Of a stretch of DNA of 64,000 bases, positions 7,689 to 16,198 are shown in pieces. A program made the position numbers and the translations under genes. Origin of the DNA: PBB1 sp965229345 (GTDB lineage: Bacteria > Pseudomonadota > Gammaproteobacteria > Burkholderiales > Burkholderiaceae_C). Every line of letters begins with the position of its first letter. Position 1 is the first letter of the stretch. Below the pieces are notes generated by a model. That model was not told the DNA's origin. It did not search any database and worked only from the letters and a program-made list of their open reading frames with translations. Where the stretch lies: the NCBI GenBank assembly GCA_965229345.1, contig OZ245872.1:1116001-1180000 (forward strand). The letters run 5' to 3'.

Positions 7689-8729
7689 ATGAAAATCGGC
7701 CACATCGAGTTGACAAACAACCTGTTTGTCGCACCGATGGCGGGGGTCACCGACCGGCCCTTCCGTCAGCTGTGCAAGCGCCTGGGCGCCGGTTACGCGG
7801 TCAGCGAGATGGTCACGTCGCGCCGTGATCTGTGGAACAGCCTGAAGACCAGCCGCCGCGCCAACCACGACGGTGAGGTAGCGCCCATCTCGGTGCAGAT
7901 TGCCGGCACCGACCCGCAGATGATGGCCGAGGCGGCCGCCTACAACATCGAGCGCGGTGCGCAGATCATCGACATCAACATGGGTTGCCCGGCGAAGAAG
8001 GTGTGCAACACCTGGGCAGGCTCGGCGCTGATGCAGGACGAACCGCTGGCGTTGCGGATCATCGCGGCCGTGGTCGCCGCCTGCGAACCGCACCGCGTGC
8101 CGGTGACGCTGAAGATGCGCACCGGCTGGTGCGACACCGAGCGCAACGCCTTGTCGATCGCGCGCGACGCCGAGTCGGCCGGCATCGCGATGGTGACGGT
8201 GCACGGCCGCACCCGCGAGCAGGGCTACAAGGGCGACGCCGAGTACGACACCGTCGCCGCGGTGAAATCCGTGCTTCGCATTCCCGTGGTCGCCAACGGC
8301 GACATCGACAGCCCGGAGAAAGCGCGCGCCGTGTTGCGCCACACCGGTGCCGACGCGCTGATGATCGGCCGCGCCGCGCAGGGCCGGCCGTGGATCTTCC
8401 GTGAGATCGCGCACTTTCTCGCCACCGGTGAGCACCTGCCGGCGCCCGAGGTGATGCAGGCCAAGCGCTGGCTGCTCGAACACCTGCACGACCACTACAG
8501 CCTCTATGGCGAATTCGCCGGCGTGCGCACCGCCCGCAAGCACATCGGCTGGGCCGTGAAGACCTTGCCCGGTGGCGAAGCCTTTCGCAGCGAAATGAAC
8601 CAGCTCGAGACCTGCGACACCCAGGTGCGCGCCGTCAGCGACTGGTTCGACGCGCTGGCCGACCGCCATGTCCTGTGGCCCACCGTGACCCCCGCCGCCA
8701 ACCAACCCTTCCTTCGTTTGAGCGCATGA
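7689..8729 (+). CDS. dusB: tRNA-dihydrouridine synthase B
   Basis: DusB uses FMN and NADPH to reduce uridine to dihydrouridine in the tRNA D-loop. The 346-residue protein starts MKIGHIELTNNLFVAPMAGV, with the FMN-phosphate region APMAGVTDRPFR. The catalytic Cys is C100 in NMGCPAKKV. The motifs VTLKMRTGW, VTVHGRTREQGYKG, VVANGDID and GADALMIGRAAQGRPW are the expected TIM-barrel signatures. The stop overlaps the fis start (ATGA), the conserved dusB-fis arrangement of proteobacteria. Confidence 0.97.
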   Translation: MKIGHIELTNNLFVAPMAGVTDRPFRQLCKRLGAGYAVSEMVTSRRDLWNSLKTSRRANHDGEVAPISVQIAGTDPQMMAEAAAYNIERGAQIIDINMGCPAKKVCNTWAGSALMQDEPLALRIIAAVVAACEPHRVPVTLKMRTGWCDTERNALSIARDAESAGIAMVTVHGRTREQGYKGDAEYDTVAAVKSVLRIPVVANGDIDSPEKARAVLRHTGADALMIGRAAQGRPWIFREIAHFLATGEHLPAPEVMQAKRWLLEHLHDHYSLYGEFAGVRTARKHIGWAVKTLPGGEAFRSEMNQLETCDTQVRAVSDWFDALADRHVLWPTVTPAANQPFLRLSA

Positions 8730-8965
8730 GCAACAAGAAGCAGATCGAAGAATGCATCCGTGACGGGCTGGAGGGCTACTTCAGAGACCTCAATGGCGTC
8801 GAGCCTGCGGCGATGTACGACATGATCCTGAAGGTGGTCGAACGCCCCTTGCTCGATGTCGTGATGAAGCACGCCGACCAGAACCAGAGCCGCGCGGCCG
8901 AATGGCTGGGCATCAACCGCAACACCTTGCGACGCAAGCTGGTCGAACACAAGCTGATCAAGTGA
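8726..8965 (+). CDS. fis: DNA-binding protein Fis
   Basis: A 79-residue nucleoid protein and transcription factor of the Fis family. The C-terminal helix-turn-helix NQSRAAEWLGINRNTLRRKL matches Fis almost perfectly, and the dimerisation helices (YDMILKVVERPLLDVVMKHA) precede it. I use the ATG at 8726, which overlaps the dusB stop by 4 bases, rather than the upstream in-frame start inside dusB. Coupled translation with dusB is likely. In well-studied bacteria Fis tracks growth phase and bends DNA. Confidence 0.96.
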   Translation: MSNKKQIEECIRDGLEGYFRDLNGVEPAAMYDMILKVVERPLLDVVMKHADQNQSRAAEWLGINRNTLRRKLVEHKLIK

Positions 8966-8996
8966 ATCCCCAATCCGCCGCACCCGAGACTGAGCC

Positions 8997-10601
8997 ATGC
9001 ACGCACTGATTTCCGTATCCGACAAGACCGGCGTTCTCGAGCTTGCTCGCGGCCTGCACACGCTGGGCATCCAACTGCTGTCGACTGGGGGCACTGCCAA
9101 GCTGCTGGCCGAAGGCGGCCTGCCGGTCACCGAGGTGGCCGATCACACCGGCTTCCCGGAGATGCTCGACGGCCGCGTGAAGACCTTGCACCCGAAGATC
9201 CACGGCGGCCTGCTGGCACGGCGTGACCTGCCCGAGCACCGCGCGGCGCTGACGGCCCACCGCATCGACACCATCGATCTGCTGATCGTCAACCTGTACC
9301 CGTTCGAAGCCACCGTTGCGAAGCCTGGCTGCACGCTGGAAGACGCGATCGAGAACATCGACATCGGCGGCCCGGCGATGGTGCGCAGTGCGGCTAAGAA
9401 CTGGGAGCATGTGGCGGTGTTGACCGATGCCTCGCAGTACGCCGGCGTGCTGGCCGAGCTGAAGGCCCACGGCGCGGTGCAACGTGCCACCCGCTTTGCG
9501 CTGGCCGTTGCCGCCTTCAACCGCATCTCGAACTACGACGCGGCCATCAGCGATCACTTGTCATCACTGACATTGGCCGAGGGCAGCGAACCCACCCGTG
9601 CCGAGTACCCGGCGCAGAGCAACGGCCGCTTCGTCAAGCTGCAGGACCTGCGCTATGGCGAGAACCCGCACCAGAGCGCGGCGTTCTACCGCGATCTGCA
9701 TCCGGCGCCGGGCTCGCTGGTGACCGCGACGCAGCTGCAGGGCAAGGAGCTGTCGTACAACAACATCGCCGACGCAGATGCCGCGTGGGAGTGCGTCAAG
9801 TCCTTCGGACTTGACGATGCACCAGCCGCCTGCGTGATCATCAAGCACGCCAATCCGTGCGGCGTGGCCGTCGGTGCCAGTGCCGGCGAGGCCTACGCAC
9901 AGGCGTTCAAGACCGACCCGACCTCGGCCTTCGGCGGCATCATCGCCTTCAATGTCGAGGTCGATGTCGATGCGGCCAAGCGGGTCACCACCCAGTTCGT
10001 CGAGGTGTTGATCGCGCCGTCGTACACGCCCGATGCGCTGGCCGTGCTCGCCGGCAAGACCAACATGCGGGTGCTGCAGATTCCGCTGGCGGGCGTCGAT
10101 CGCCAGGGTGCCACCGCCTGGTCGCGCGGCCGCAACCTGCAAGACATCAAGCGCATCGGCTCCGGGCTGCTGATCCAGAGTGCCGACAACCGCGAAATCA
10201 CCCGCAGTGAGCTGCGGGTCGTCACGAAGCTGCAACCGACCGAAGCCCAGTGGCGCGACCTGTTGTTCGCCTGGAAGGTGGCCAAGTATGTGAAGAGCAA
10301 CGCGATCGTGTTCTGTGGTGGCGGCATGACCCTGGGTGTCGGCGCTGGCCAGATGAGCCGCATCGACTCGGCGCGCATCGCGAGCATCAAGGCTGCCAAT
10401 GCGGGTCTGACGCTGGCCGGCTCGGCCGTGGCCAGCGACGCGTTCTTCCCGTTCCGCGACGGGCTCGATGTGGTGTGCGAGGCGGGTGCCACCTCGGTGA
10501 TTCAACCGGGCGGGTCGGTGCGGGATGACGAGGTGATTGCGGCCGCGGATGAGCGCGGCATTGCGATGGTGCTCACGGGGGTGAGGCACTTTCGGCACTG
10601 A
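8997..10601 (+). CDS. purH: Bifunctional AICAR transformylase/IMP cyclohydrolase
   Basis: PurH performs the last two steps of IMP synthesis. The 534 residues match the family length. The N-terminal IMP cyclohydrolase (MGS-like) domain has ALISVSDKTGVLELA, LLSTGGTAKLL and HPKIHGGLLARR. The transformylase domain carries LRYGENPHQSAAFY, the catalytic Lys-His region IKHANPCGVA and the late GAGQMSRIDS motif. The gene follows fis by about 30 bases and probably belongs to the dusB-fis-purH unit. The C-terminal block DEVIAAADERGIAMVLTG is intact. Confidence 0.97.
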   Translation: MHALISVSDKTGVLELARGLHTLGIQLLSTGGTAKLLAEGGLPVTEVADHTGFPEMLDGRVKTLHPKIHGGLLARRDLPEHRAALTAHRIDTIDLLIVNLYPFEATVAKPGCTLEDAIENIDIGGPAMVRSAAKNWEHVAVLTDASQYAGVLAELKAHGAVQRATRFALAVAAFNRISNYDAAISDHLSSLTLAEGSEPTRAEYPAQSNGRFVKLQDLRYGENPHQSAAFYRDLHPAPGSLVTATQLQGKELSYNNIADADAAWECVKSFGLDDAPAACVIIKHANPCGVAVGASAGEAYAQAFKTDPTSAFGGIIAFNVEVDVDAAKRVTTQFVEVLIAPSYTPDALAVLAGKTNMRVLQIPLAGVDRQGATAWSRGRNLQDIKRIGSGLLIQSADNREITRSELRVVTKLQPTEAQWRDLLFAWKVAKYVKSNAIVFCGGGMTLGVGAGQMSRIDSARIASIKAANAGLTLAGSAVASDAFFPFRDGLDVVCEAGATSVIQPGGSVRDDEVIAAADERGIAMVLTGVRHFRH

Positions 10602-11065
10602 CCTTGCTGTGTGCCTTCCGGTGCACCGCGCCGGGATTCCGCCCCGGCAGGCGGGTCACTTTTTTCTGCGGGGCCAGAAAAAGTAACCCAAAAAGAGGCC
10701 CTGAACACCAGCCCATTTGAGTAGCTCGCTTCGGCTACACGCCTACTTCAACGGCTCTGGCTCGAGAACATGAACCGGACTACTTCAGTGGTGACCTCGC
10801 TCAGGTTCAAACATGCGGTCTCGCTACGCCTCGACCCTGTCGGGTCCTCGGTGCGGGTTCTTGTGCCAGAGCCTTTGCCGTTCGCCTGTAGCCGAAGCGA
10901 GCTACCCAAATGGCTGGTGTTCGGGCACTCTTCTTTGGTGACTTTCTTCTGTGCCAGCAGAAGAAAGTTACTCGGCAGCCGGGCCGAAACCCGGCAGGCT
11001 GCAACGCAAGTGCAAAAGCCCTTCGCAGAAGCAACCAAACAGCGGCCGATCGCCAAGACGATCCC
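10602..11065. other. Gene-free stretch between purH and ruvC containing an inverted-repeat element
   Basis: This 464-base stretch has no credible gene. ORFs called here run through the repeat and into the antisense of ruvC. It is occupied mainly by the large imperfect inverted repeat described at 10645-10985; the last 80 bases lead to the ruvC start. Confidence 0.8.
10645..10985. repeat. Large imperfect inverted-repeat element with paired hairpins
   Basis: Two arms of about 130 bases face each other around a centre near 10812. The left arm has GAACACCAGCCCATTT, then GTAGCTCGCTTCGGCTACA (10703-10742). The right arm carries the reverse complement (10884-10922). Both arms also share GGCTCTGGC...AGAAC. 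Each end has its own hairpin: GTCACTTTTTTCTG with CAGAAAAAGTAAC at 10655-10687, and GTGACTTTCTTCTG with CAGAAGAAAGTTAC at 10938-10971. This looks like a dispersed non-coding repeat, possibly MITE-like, rather than a gene. No transposase or clear target-site duplication was identified. Confidence 0.8.
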
Positions 11066-11614
11066 ATGAGAATCCTCGGCATCGACCCCGGCCTCAGGGT
11101 CACCGGCTTCGGCATCATCGAATCCGAAGGCTCGAAGCTCCACTACATCGCCAGCGGCACGATCAAGACCGATGCGGTGGCCATCGGCGAGTTGCCAGCG
11201 CGGCTGAAGATCATCTTCGACGGGGTGCGCGAGGTCACCACCCGCTACCAGCCGAGCTGCGCGGCGGTCGAGATCGTGTTCGTCAACGTCAACCCGCAAT
11301 CCACGCTGCTGCTGGGCCAGGCCCGCGGTGCAGCGATCACGGGTCTGGTGACGGGCGGGCTGGACGTGTCGGAGTACACCGCCTTGCAGATGAAGAAGGC
11401 CATCGTCGGCCACGGCCATGCGCGCAAGGAGCAGGTGCAGGAGATGGTGATGCGGCTGCTTCAGCTGCCCGGGCTGCCCAGCAAGGACGCGGCCGATGCG
11501 CTGGGCCTGGCCATCTGCCATGCGCATGCCGGCGCGTCGTTTGCCGCCATGTCCAAGGGTGCCACGCTGGCGCGCCGCGCGCATGCGCAGTTCAAGGGCG
11601 GCCGCACCTACTGA
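11066..11614 (+). CDS. ruvC: Holliday junction resolvase RuvC
   Basis: RuvC cuts Holliday junctions as a dimer with RuvAB. The 182-residue protein starts MRILGIDPGLRVTGFG with the metal ligand Asp7. The second acidic residue is Glu69 (AAVEIVF), and the last two are Asp141 and Asp144 (SKDAADALGLAICHAH). I chose the ATG at 11066, since the upstream extension reads through the repeat element. ruvA and ruvB, which follow ruvC in many Burkholderiales, are absent; the next gene is convergent and unrelated. Confidence 0.97.
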   Translation: MRILGIDPGLRVTGFGIIESEGSKLHYIASGTIKTDAVAIGELPARLKIIFDGVREVTTRYQPSCAAVEIVFVNVNPQSTLLLGQARGAAITGLVTGGLDVSEYTALQMKKAIVGHGHARKEQVQEMVMRLLQLPGLPSKDAADALGLAICHAHAGASFAAMSKGATLARRAHAQFKGGRTY

Positions 11615-11651
11615 CGCCGATGCAAGCCGGTGCCCACCGGCGCCCCACGGT

Positions 11652-14195
11652 TCAGCGCACCGTGGCCAGTGCCGACGCCGATGCCGACAGGACGCTGGTC
11701 TCGGTGGCCTGGCCCGCGGGTTGAACCAGGGCCGTCAGCCATGCCACGTCGATCCATTGCACCAGCACGGGCTCCTTGCCATGCTCGGTGTTGATCTGCA
11801 TCGGCAGCAATCCGCAGATCCAGGGCGCGAACGACTGGAAGCCGCGCGGCGATTCCTGCAACTGCCGGCGATCGATGTCGGTGACGGCCAGCAGGTCGTC
11901 GACGCGCAGCCCCATCAGCGGCAGCTCGGGCCGCAGCGGATTGCGCAGCACCAGCACCACGCCGTCCGTGACACGTGGCTGGTAGAGCACGCCGAACTGC
12001 TGGCGCGCACAAATCACGGGCACCATCTGGCGACCCGCGGGCGCGCGCGCATCCACCAGGCCGAGCTTCGTGGGGTCGGGGTGGGGGGTGCGGACGATTT
12101 CGGATTTCGACACCGCATCGACCAGCACCGATGCGGGCAGGGCGTAGCGCATCGCGCCAACCTGGAACACCGCGACCTCCATCGCCTGCGTTCGATCGGC
12201 CACGGCCGTGTGGATCAGGGCCTGGTCCGACAGATTTGATCGTCGATGCTCGATCGCGCCGAGTCGCAACGCAACCACCGCGCTCAGGCGGTTGTCGTAG
12301 CCATCGCTGGTCTTGAACTCCCGGTAGCCGCTGGCCCGCACGCGGGCGCAGGCGTAGTGGGTGCCTTCGTGTTCGACGACGCCCAACCCACCGGGCACCT
12401 CCAGCAGCGGCTGGTCGACGCCGGCAGGGCGGGTTGACGCGATCACCTTGCCCGAGTTCTCGACGAAGACCGCAAAGCCGGTGCGATCGCCGAGGATGTC
12501 CTCGAGCATGTTCGCGAACTCGCGGGCCGCATTGAACACGATGGCCATGCCGCCCAGCAGTTTGTTGCCATCTTCGGCATCGCGCACTGCCGACAGGTAG
12601 ACGTAGGTCGGCCCTTCGGCATGCGCCGAGGTGTCTTCGAAGGCGCTCACCGCATACTGCTGCGAGTTGTGCAGGGCCTGCGCTGCCGCGGCCCAGCGCG
12701 GATCGATCGCGCTGCCCACCAGCCCTGGTGCGTCGGTGGCACGCGAAACGCCTCGGATCACGCCGCAGGTGTCGAACGCGATCAGGCGGGTGTACACGGT
12801 GTACAGCCCGTTCACATGGTCCAGCAGCGCATTCAATGCCCGGGTCTGTGACCCATCGTCGGGCGCGCGCAAGGTCCGCTGCAGGGCCGGCGACAGCGCC
12901 CACCAGCGGCAGTCGTTGGCGCGCTCGTACAGGTTGCGATCGATCAGGTCGGTGGCCAGGGTCGCCAGCTGTTCGGCGCGCAGCTGCATGCGGTTGATCG
13001 AGGTGCCATACAGGTCCTTGATGGCCATGTCGACCCGCGCCCGTGTGCGCATGCCGGCCACGCTGACCTGTGTCAGCACCGCCTTCAGCTGCGCCTGCTT
13101 GTCGCCCTGGTTGCCGGCCATCAGGCGGCCGTTCCAGACCGCGGTGCGCAGATCACGGTTGATGCGCTGCGTCTCGCTCTCGATGGCGATCAGCTCCGGA
13201 CTGTCCAGCAGGACGTTGCCCGGGATGGGCGCTGCGCCTTCGCGATGCCGGAACGCGGTCAGCAGCGACACCATCGCCTGCGCGCGCCAGGCCGGCCCGG
13301 GGTATCCCTGGTAGCCCGGACTCGCGCAGACCACCGTCAGGTAGTCCCGCCCGGCGAAGGAGGTGCGCACCACCTGTCCGTTGGTCACCGGGCGCAGCGT
13401 GACGGCAGTGGGCACATGGCCCTCGTCGTTGGTCGCAATCACGCGGCCAGACTCGTCGATCAGCACCAGCGCCACTTCCGGGGGCGCTTGCCCATCGCCG
13501 CTGTGGAAGATGCGGTGCATCTCGTCGATGAACCTGAACCGAAGCACCAGAACACCCACGTTCACACCGCCCTTGGCGGCGATGCGGTGGGCATACAGCA
13601 GGTCGGGCGTGTCGCCGCTGCCCAGGTCACTGACGCGAAAGCGCTCGACATAGGCGGGCGCCTTCAGGGCTTCCGCGACGATGGAGTCGCTGCTGCGGGG
13701 CGACGTCGCCTCGGTGTCCATGCGCACCAGCACTTCGCCGGTCGGCGACAGCAGCACGATGTCGTCGTACACGGTGTACTTGGCCTGGTAGTCGCGCAGC
13801 CTGTGCACCATCGCCGCACGGTGTGTCTGCTGGTGGTCGGCGTCGCCGCTGCAGAACTCCACCACCACGTCGTCGGTGGCGAGGAAGCCGACGTCGGCCG
13901 TCCGTTCGTACAGGTTGCGCACCAGGATGTCGATCGCGCACTGGGCCTGGGCCATCAACTCGTCGCCGAGCGCGGCCTTCTGCTCGTCGACCATCCGCGA
14001 GATCAGCCGCTGCTGCAGCTCGTTGAATCGCTCGCGGGTCTGGATCAGCGTGGGCAGGATCGGTGCGACCTCGTCAGGGCAGCTGATCGTCGCGCTGGAC
14101 TCGATCATCTGCCAGAGCATCCCGAGATCGCGAAGGTCACGTTCGCAGGTCTGCACACGGTGCATGTGGTTGACCAGATCGTCATGTGCGGTCAT
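11652..14195 (-). CDS. Double Cache-like sensor protein with C-terminal CheW domain
   Basis: An 847-residue protein with no obvious transmembrane helix or signal peptide. It contains an internal duplication: residues about 85-315 and 410-645 share RNLYERTADVGFLA versus RNLYERANDCRWWA, and YTVYDDIVLLSPTGEVLVR versus YTVYTRLIAFDTCGVI, with later strands such as VALVLIDESGRVIATN versus GFAVFVENSGKVIAST. Both halves resemble double-Cache/PAS-like sensor modules. Residues about 670-830 form a CheW-like domain (EVAVFQVGAMRYALPASVLV, later LMGLRVDDLLAVTDID). There is no methyl-accepting signalling hairpin. It may be a soluble sensor that couples to a CheA-type kinase. It is convergent with ruvC and divergent from argB, and has a CAGGAG ribosome site. 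Confidence 0.75.
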   Translation of the reverse strand: MTAHDDLVNHMHRVQTCERDLRDLGMLWQMIESSATISCPDEVAPILPTLIQTRERFNELQQRLISRMVDEQKAALGDELMAQAQCAIDILVRNLYERTADVGFLATDDVVVEFCSGDADHQQTHRAAMVHRLRDYQAKYTVYDDIVLLSPTGEVLVRMDTEATSPRSSDSIVAEALKAPAYVERFRVSDLGSGDTPDLLYAHRIAAKGGVNVGVLVLRFRFIDEMHRIFHSGDGQAPPEVALVLIDESGRVIATNDEGHVPTAVTLRPVTNGQVVRTSFAGRDYLTVVCASPGYQGYPGPAWRAQAMVSLLTAFRHREGAAPIPGNVLLDSPELIAIESETQRINRDLRTAVWNGRLMAGNQGDKQAQLKAVLTQVSVAGMRTRARVDMAIKDLYGTSINRMQLRAEQLATLATDLIDRNLYERANDCRWWALSPALQRTLRAPDDGSQTRALNALLDHVNGLYTVYTRLIAFDTCGVIRGVSRATDAPGLVGSAIDPRWAAAAQALHNSQQYAVSAFEDTSAHAEGPTYVYLSAVRDAEDGNKLLGGMAIVFNAAREFANMLEDILGDRTGFAVFVENSGKVIASTRPAGVDQPLLEVPGGLGVVEHEGTHYACARVRASGYREFKTSDGYDNRLSAVVALRLGAIEHRRSNLSDQALIHTAVADRTQAMEVAVFQVGAMRYALPASVLVDAVSKSEIVRTPHPDPTKLGLVDARAPAGRQMVPVICARQQFGVLYQPRVTDGVVLVLRNPLRPELPLMGLRVDDLLAVTDIDRRQLQESPRGFQSFAPWICGLLPMQINTEHGKEPVLVQWIDVAWLTALVQPAGQATETSVLSASASALATVR

Positions 14196-14359
14196 CTCGG
14201 GTACTCCTGAAAACGAAGCGCTCAGTCTAGGAATGCTGCGGCGCAGCGTAAGCGTGCATTTCAGGCAGGGTTACCCCGTATCTCTCGGCGATGACCCTGT
14301 CGAAGGGCTTCCAGGCTGCAGCATGGCGTCGATCGGCGGTGGCCCGGCGCGCGGCCACC

Positions 14360-14365
14360 TACAAT
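14360..14365 (+). promoter_or_regulatory. Putative -10 hexamer for argB
   Basis: TACAAT, followed by a T-run, lies 57 bases before the argB ATG in the intergenic region divergent from the Cache/CheW gene. No strong -35 is visible at the proper distance. Confidence 0.35.
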
Positions 14366-14421
14366 TTTTCTCTTGCGTCCAGTTCGCTTCCCCCACTGCC
14401 TGTCCCACCGAAAGCCGACCG

Positions 14422-15357
14422 ATGAACCTTCCCCCGCCCGTCCCCGCCGCAGGCAGCGCATCGCCGACGGTCGATCTGTCGCACATCGCCGCCCGCGACA
14501 AGGCCGAGATCCTGGCCCAGGCCTTGCCCTACATCCGCAAGTTCCATGGCAAGACCATCGTCATCAAGTACGGCGGCAACGCGATGACCGACCCGGCGCT
14601 GCAACAGGATTTCGCCGAGGACGTGGTGCTGCTCAAGCTGGTGGGGCTCAACCCGGTGGTGGTCCACGGCGGCGGGCCGCAGATCGAGGAGGCGCTGGCC
14701 AAGATCGGCAAGAAGGGCACCTTCATCCAGGGCATGCGCGTGACCGACGACGAAACGATGGAGGTCGTCGAATGGGTGCTGGCCGGTCAGGTGCAGCAGG
14801 ACATCGTCGGCCTGATCAATGTGGCCGGCGGCAAGGCGGTCGGGCTCACCGGGCGCGATGGCGGGCTGATTCGCGCGCACAAGCTGCGCATGCAGGACCT
14901 GAAGGACCCGACCAAGGAACACGATGTGGGGCAGGTCGGCGAGATCGAGTCGATCGACCCCAGCGTGGTCAAGGCGCTGCAGGACGACCAGTTCATCCCG
15001 GTGATTTCGCCGCTGGGTTTCGGTGCCAACAACGAGAACTACAACATCAATGCCGACGTGGTTGCCGGCAAGCTGGCCGAGGTGCTGAAGGCCGAGAAGC
15101 TGATCATGCTGACCAACATCCCCGGCGTGCTGGACAAGAACGGGAAGCTGCTCACCAACCTGACGGCACGCGAGATCGACGAGCTGTTCGCCGACGGCAC
15201 GATCTCCGGTGGCATGCTGCCGAAGATCGCCAGCGCGCTCGATGCGGCCAAGAATGGCGTCAACACGGTGCACATCATCGACGGCCGCGTGCCGCACGCG
15301 ATGCTGCTCGAAGTGCTGACCGAGCAGGCGTACGGCACGATGATCCGAAGTCATTGA
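14422..15357 (+). CDS. argB: Acetylglutamate kinase
   Basis: ArgB phosphorylates N-acetylglutamate in arginine synthesis. The 311-residue protein has the phosphate-binding KTIVIKYGGNAM, the substrate loop NPVVVHGGGPQIEEAL, the Arg of GKKGTFIQGMRVTD, GLTGRDGGLI, NINADVVAGKLA and the C-terminal GGMLPKIASALDA. I use the ATG at 14422 (MNLPPPVPAAGS), since the longer frame runs back into the divergent gene's upstream region. The gene is followed by the nucleotidase and slmA, an order seen in other betaproteobacteria. argJ is 22 kb away. Confidence 0.97.
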   Translation: MNLPPPVPAAGSASPTVDLSHIAARDKAEILAQALPYIRKFHGKTIVIKYGGNAMTDPALQQDFAEDVVLLKLVGLNPVVVHGGGPQIEEALAKIGKKGTFIQGMRVTDDETMEVVEWVLAGQVQQDIVGLINVAGGKAVGLTGRDGGLIRAHKLRMQDLKDPTKEHDVGQVGEIESIDPSVVKALQDDQFIPVISPLGFGANNENYNINADVVAGKLAEVLKAEKLIMLTNIPGVLDKNGKLLTNLTAREIDELFADGTISGGMLPKIASALDAAKNGVNTVHIIDGRVPHAMLLEVLTEQAYGTMIRSH

Positions 15358-15460
15358 GCCCCCCAGTCGCGATGCGCCTGCCCCACGGACCCGCAGGGGC
15401 CACGGCGTCGCCCTCAGGCGCCCCCTTCGGCCCGGGACGCCCGGACTTCGGGGTTGCTTG

Positions 15461-16174
15461 ATGGGGACGCACCCAACTCGCAGGGTCTGGTTGTTCGATT
15501 TGGACAACACGCTGCACGACGCCACTCACGCGTCGTTCGGCCCGACCAACGAGGCGATGACGCAGTACATCGTCGATCACCTCGGCTTGCCACACGCCGA
15601 GGCGGGCTCGCTGCGCCAGCACTACTGGCTGCACTACGGCGCGACGATGCTGGGCCTGGTGCGTCACCACGGGGTGAAGGCCGCGCATTTCCTCGAAGCC
15701 ACCCACCAGCTGCCTGGGCTGGAAGCACGCCTGCGCACCAGCGCCCACGACCGTGCGGTGCTGCGCCGACTCCGCGGGCGCAAGCTGATCCTCACCAACG
15801 CGCCGCGTGCCTATGCCCTGCGGGTGCTGAACACGCTGCGGCTGGCGAGGTGTTTCGATGGCGTGATCAGCATCGAAGACATGACGATGTTCGGCCACCA
15901 CCGCCCCAAGCCCGATGCGCGGATGTTCCGCTACATGGCCGCCCGCTTGAAGGTGCCTGCGCACCGTTGCACCCTGATCGAGGACACGCTGGAGCACCAG
16001 CGCGCGGCGCGACGTGTGGGCATGCGCACCGTGTGGATGCAGCGCTACCTGCCACCCGTGCCGCGGCGGGTTCGCCCCCTGGAATCAGGGGGTGGGCTCG
16101 GTGTTCACCCTTGCCGCAGGCCCACCTACGTGTGTGCCAGAATCAATTCGCTGCAGAGGTTGTTGACGCTGTAG
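15461..16174 (+). CDS. HAD-family pyrimidine 5'-nucleotidase
   Basis: A 237-residue HAD hydrolase of the Sdt1/pyrimidine 5'-nucleotidase type, expected to dephosphorylate nucleoside monophosphates. Motif I is WLFDLDNTLHDAT with the nucleophile Asp and the acid-base Asp two residues later; motif II is LILTNAPRAYA, motif III the Lys in GHHRPKPDARMF, and motif IV CTLIEDTLEHQRAA. The ATG at 15461 is preferred over the TTG three bases upstream. The C-terminal 40 residues are Arg-rich and poorly conserved in appearance. It lies between argB and slmA on the same strand. Confidence 0.9.
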   Translation: MGTHPTRRVWLFDLDNTLHDATHASFGPTNEAMTQYIVDHLGLPHAEAGSLRQHYWLHYGATMLGLVRHHGVKAAHFLEATHQLPGLEARLRTSAHDRAVLRRLRGRKLILTNAPRAYALRVLNTLRLARCFDGVISIEDMTMFGHHRPKPDARMFRYMAARLKVPAHRCTLIEDTLEHQRAARRVGMRTVWMQRYLPPVPRRVRPLESGGGLGVHPCRRPTYVCARINSLQRLLTL

Positions 16175-16198
16175 CGCCCCTCCAGTGGTGCCCGCGCA

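Noticed and set aside
7053..8705. A 550-codon minus-strand frame ending as the YqaA-like protein
   Set aside because: The first 370 codons are antisense to dusB; the true start is the ATG at 7592.
10748..11584. A 278-codon minus-strand frame across the repeat and ruvC
   Set aside because: It is antisense to ruvC and reads through the inverted repeat; there is no conserved domain.
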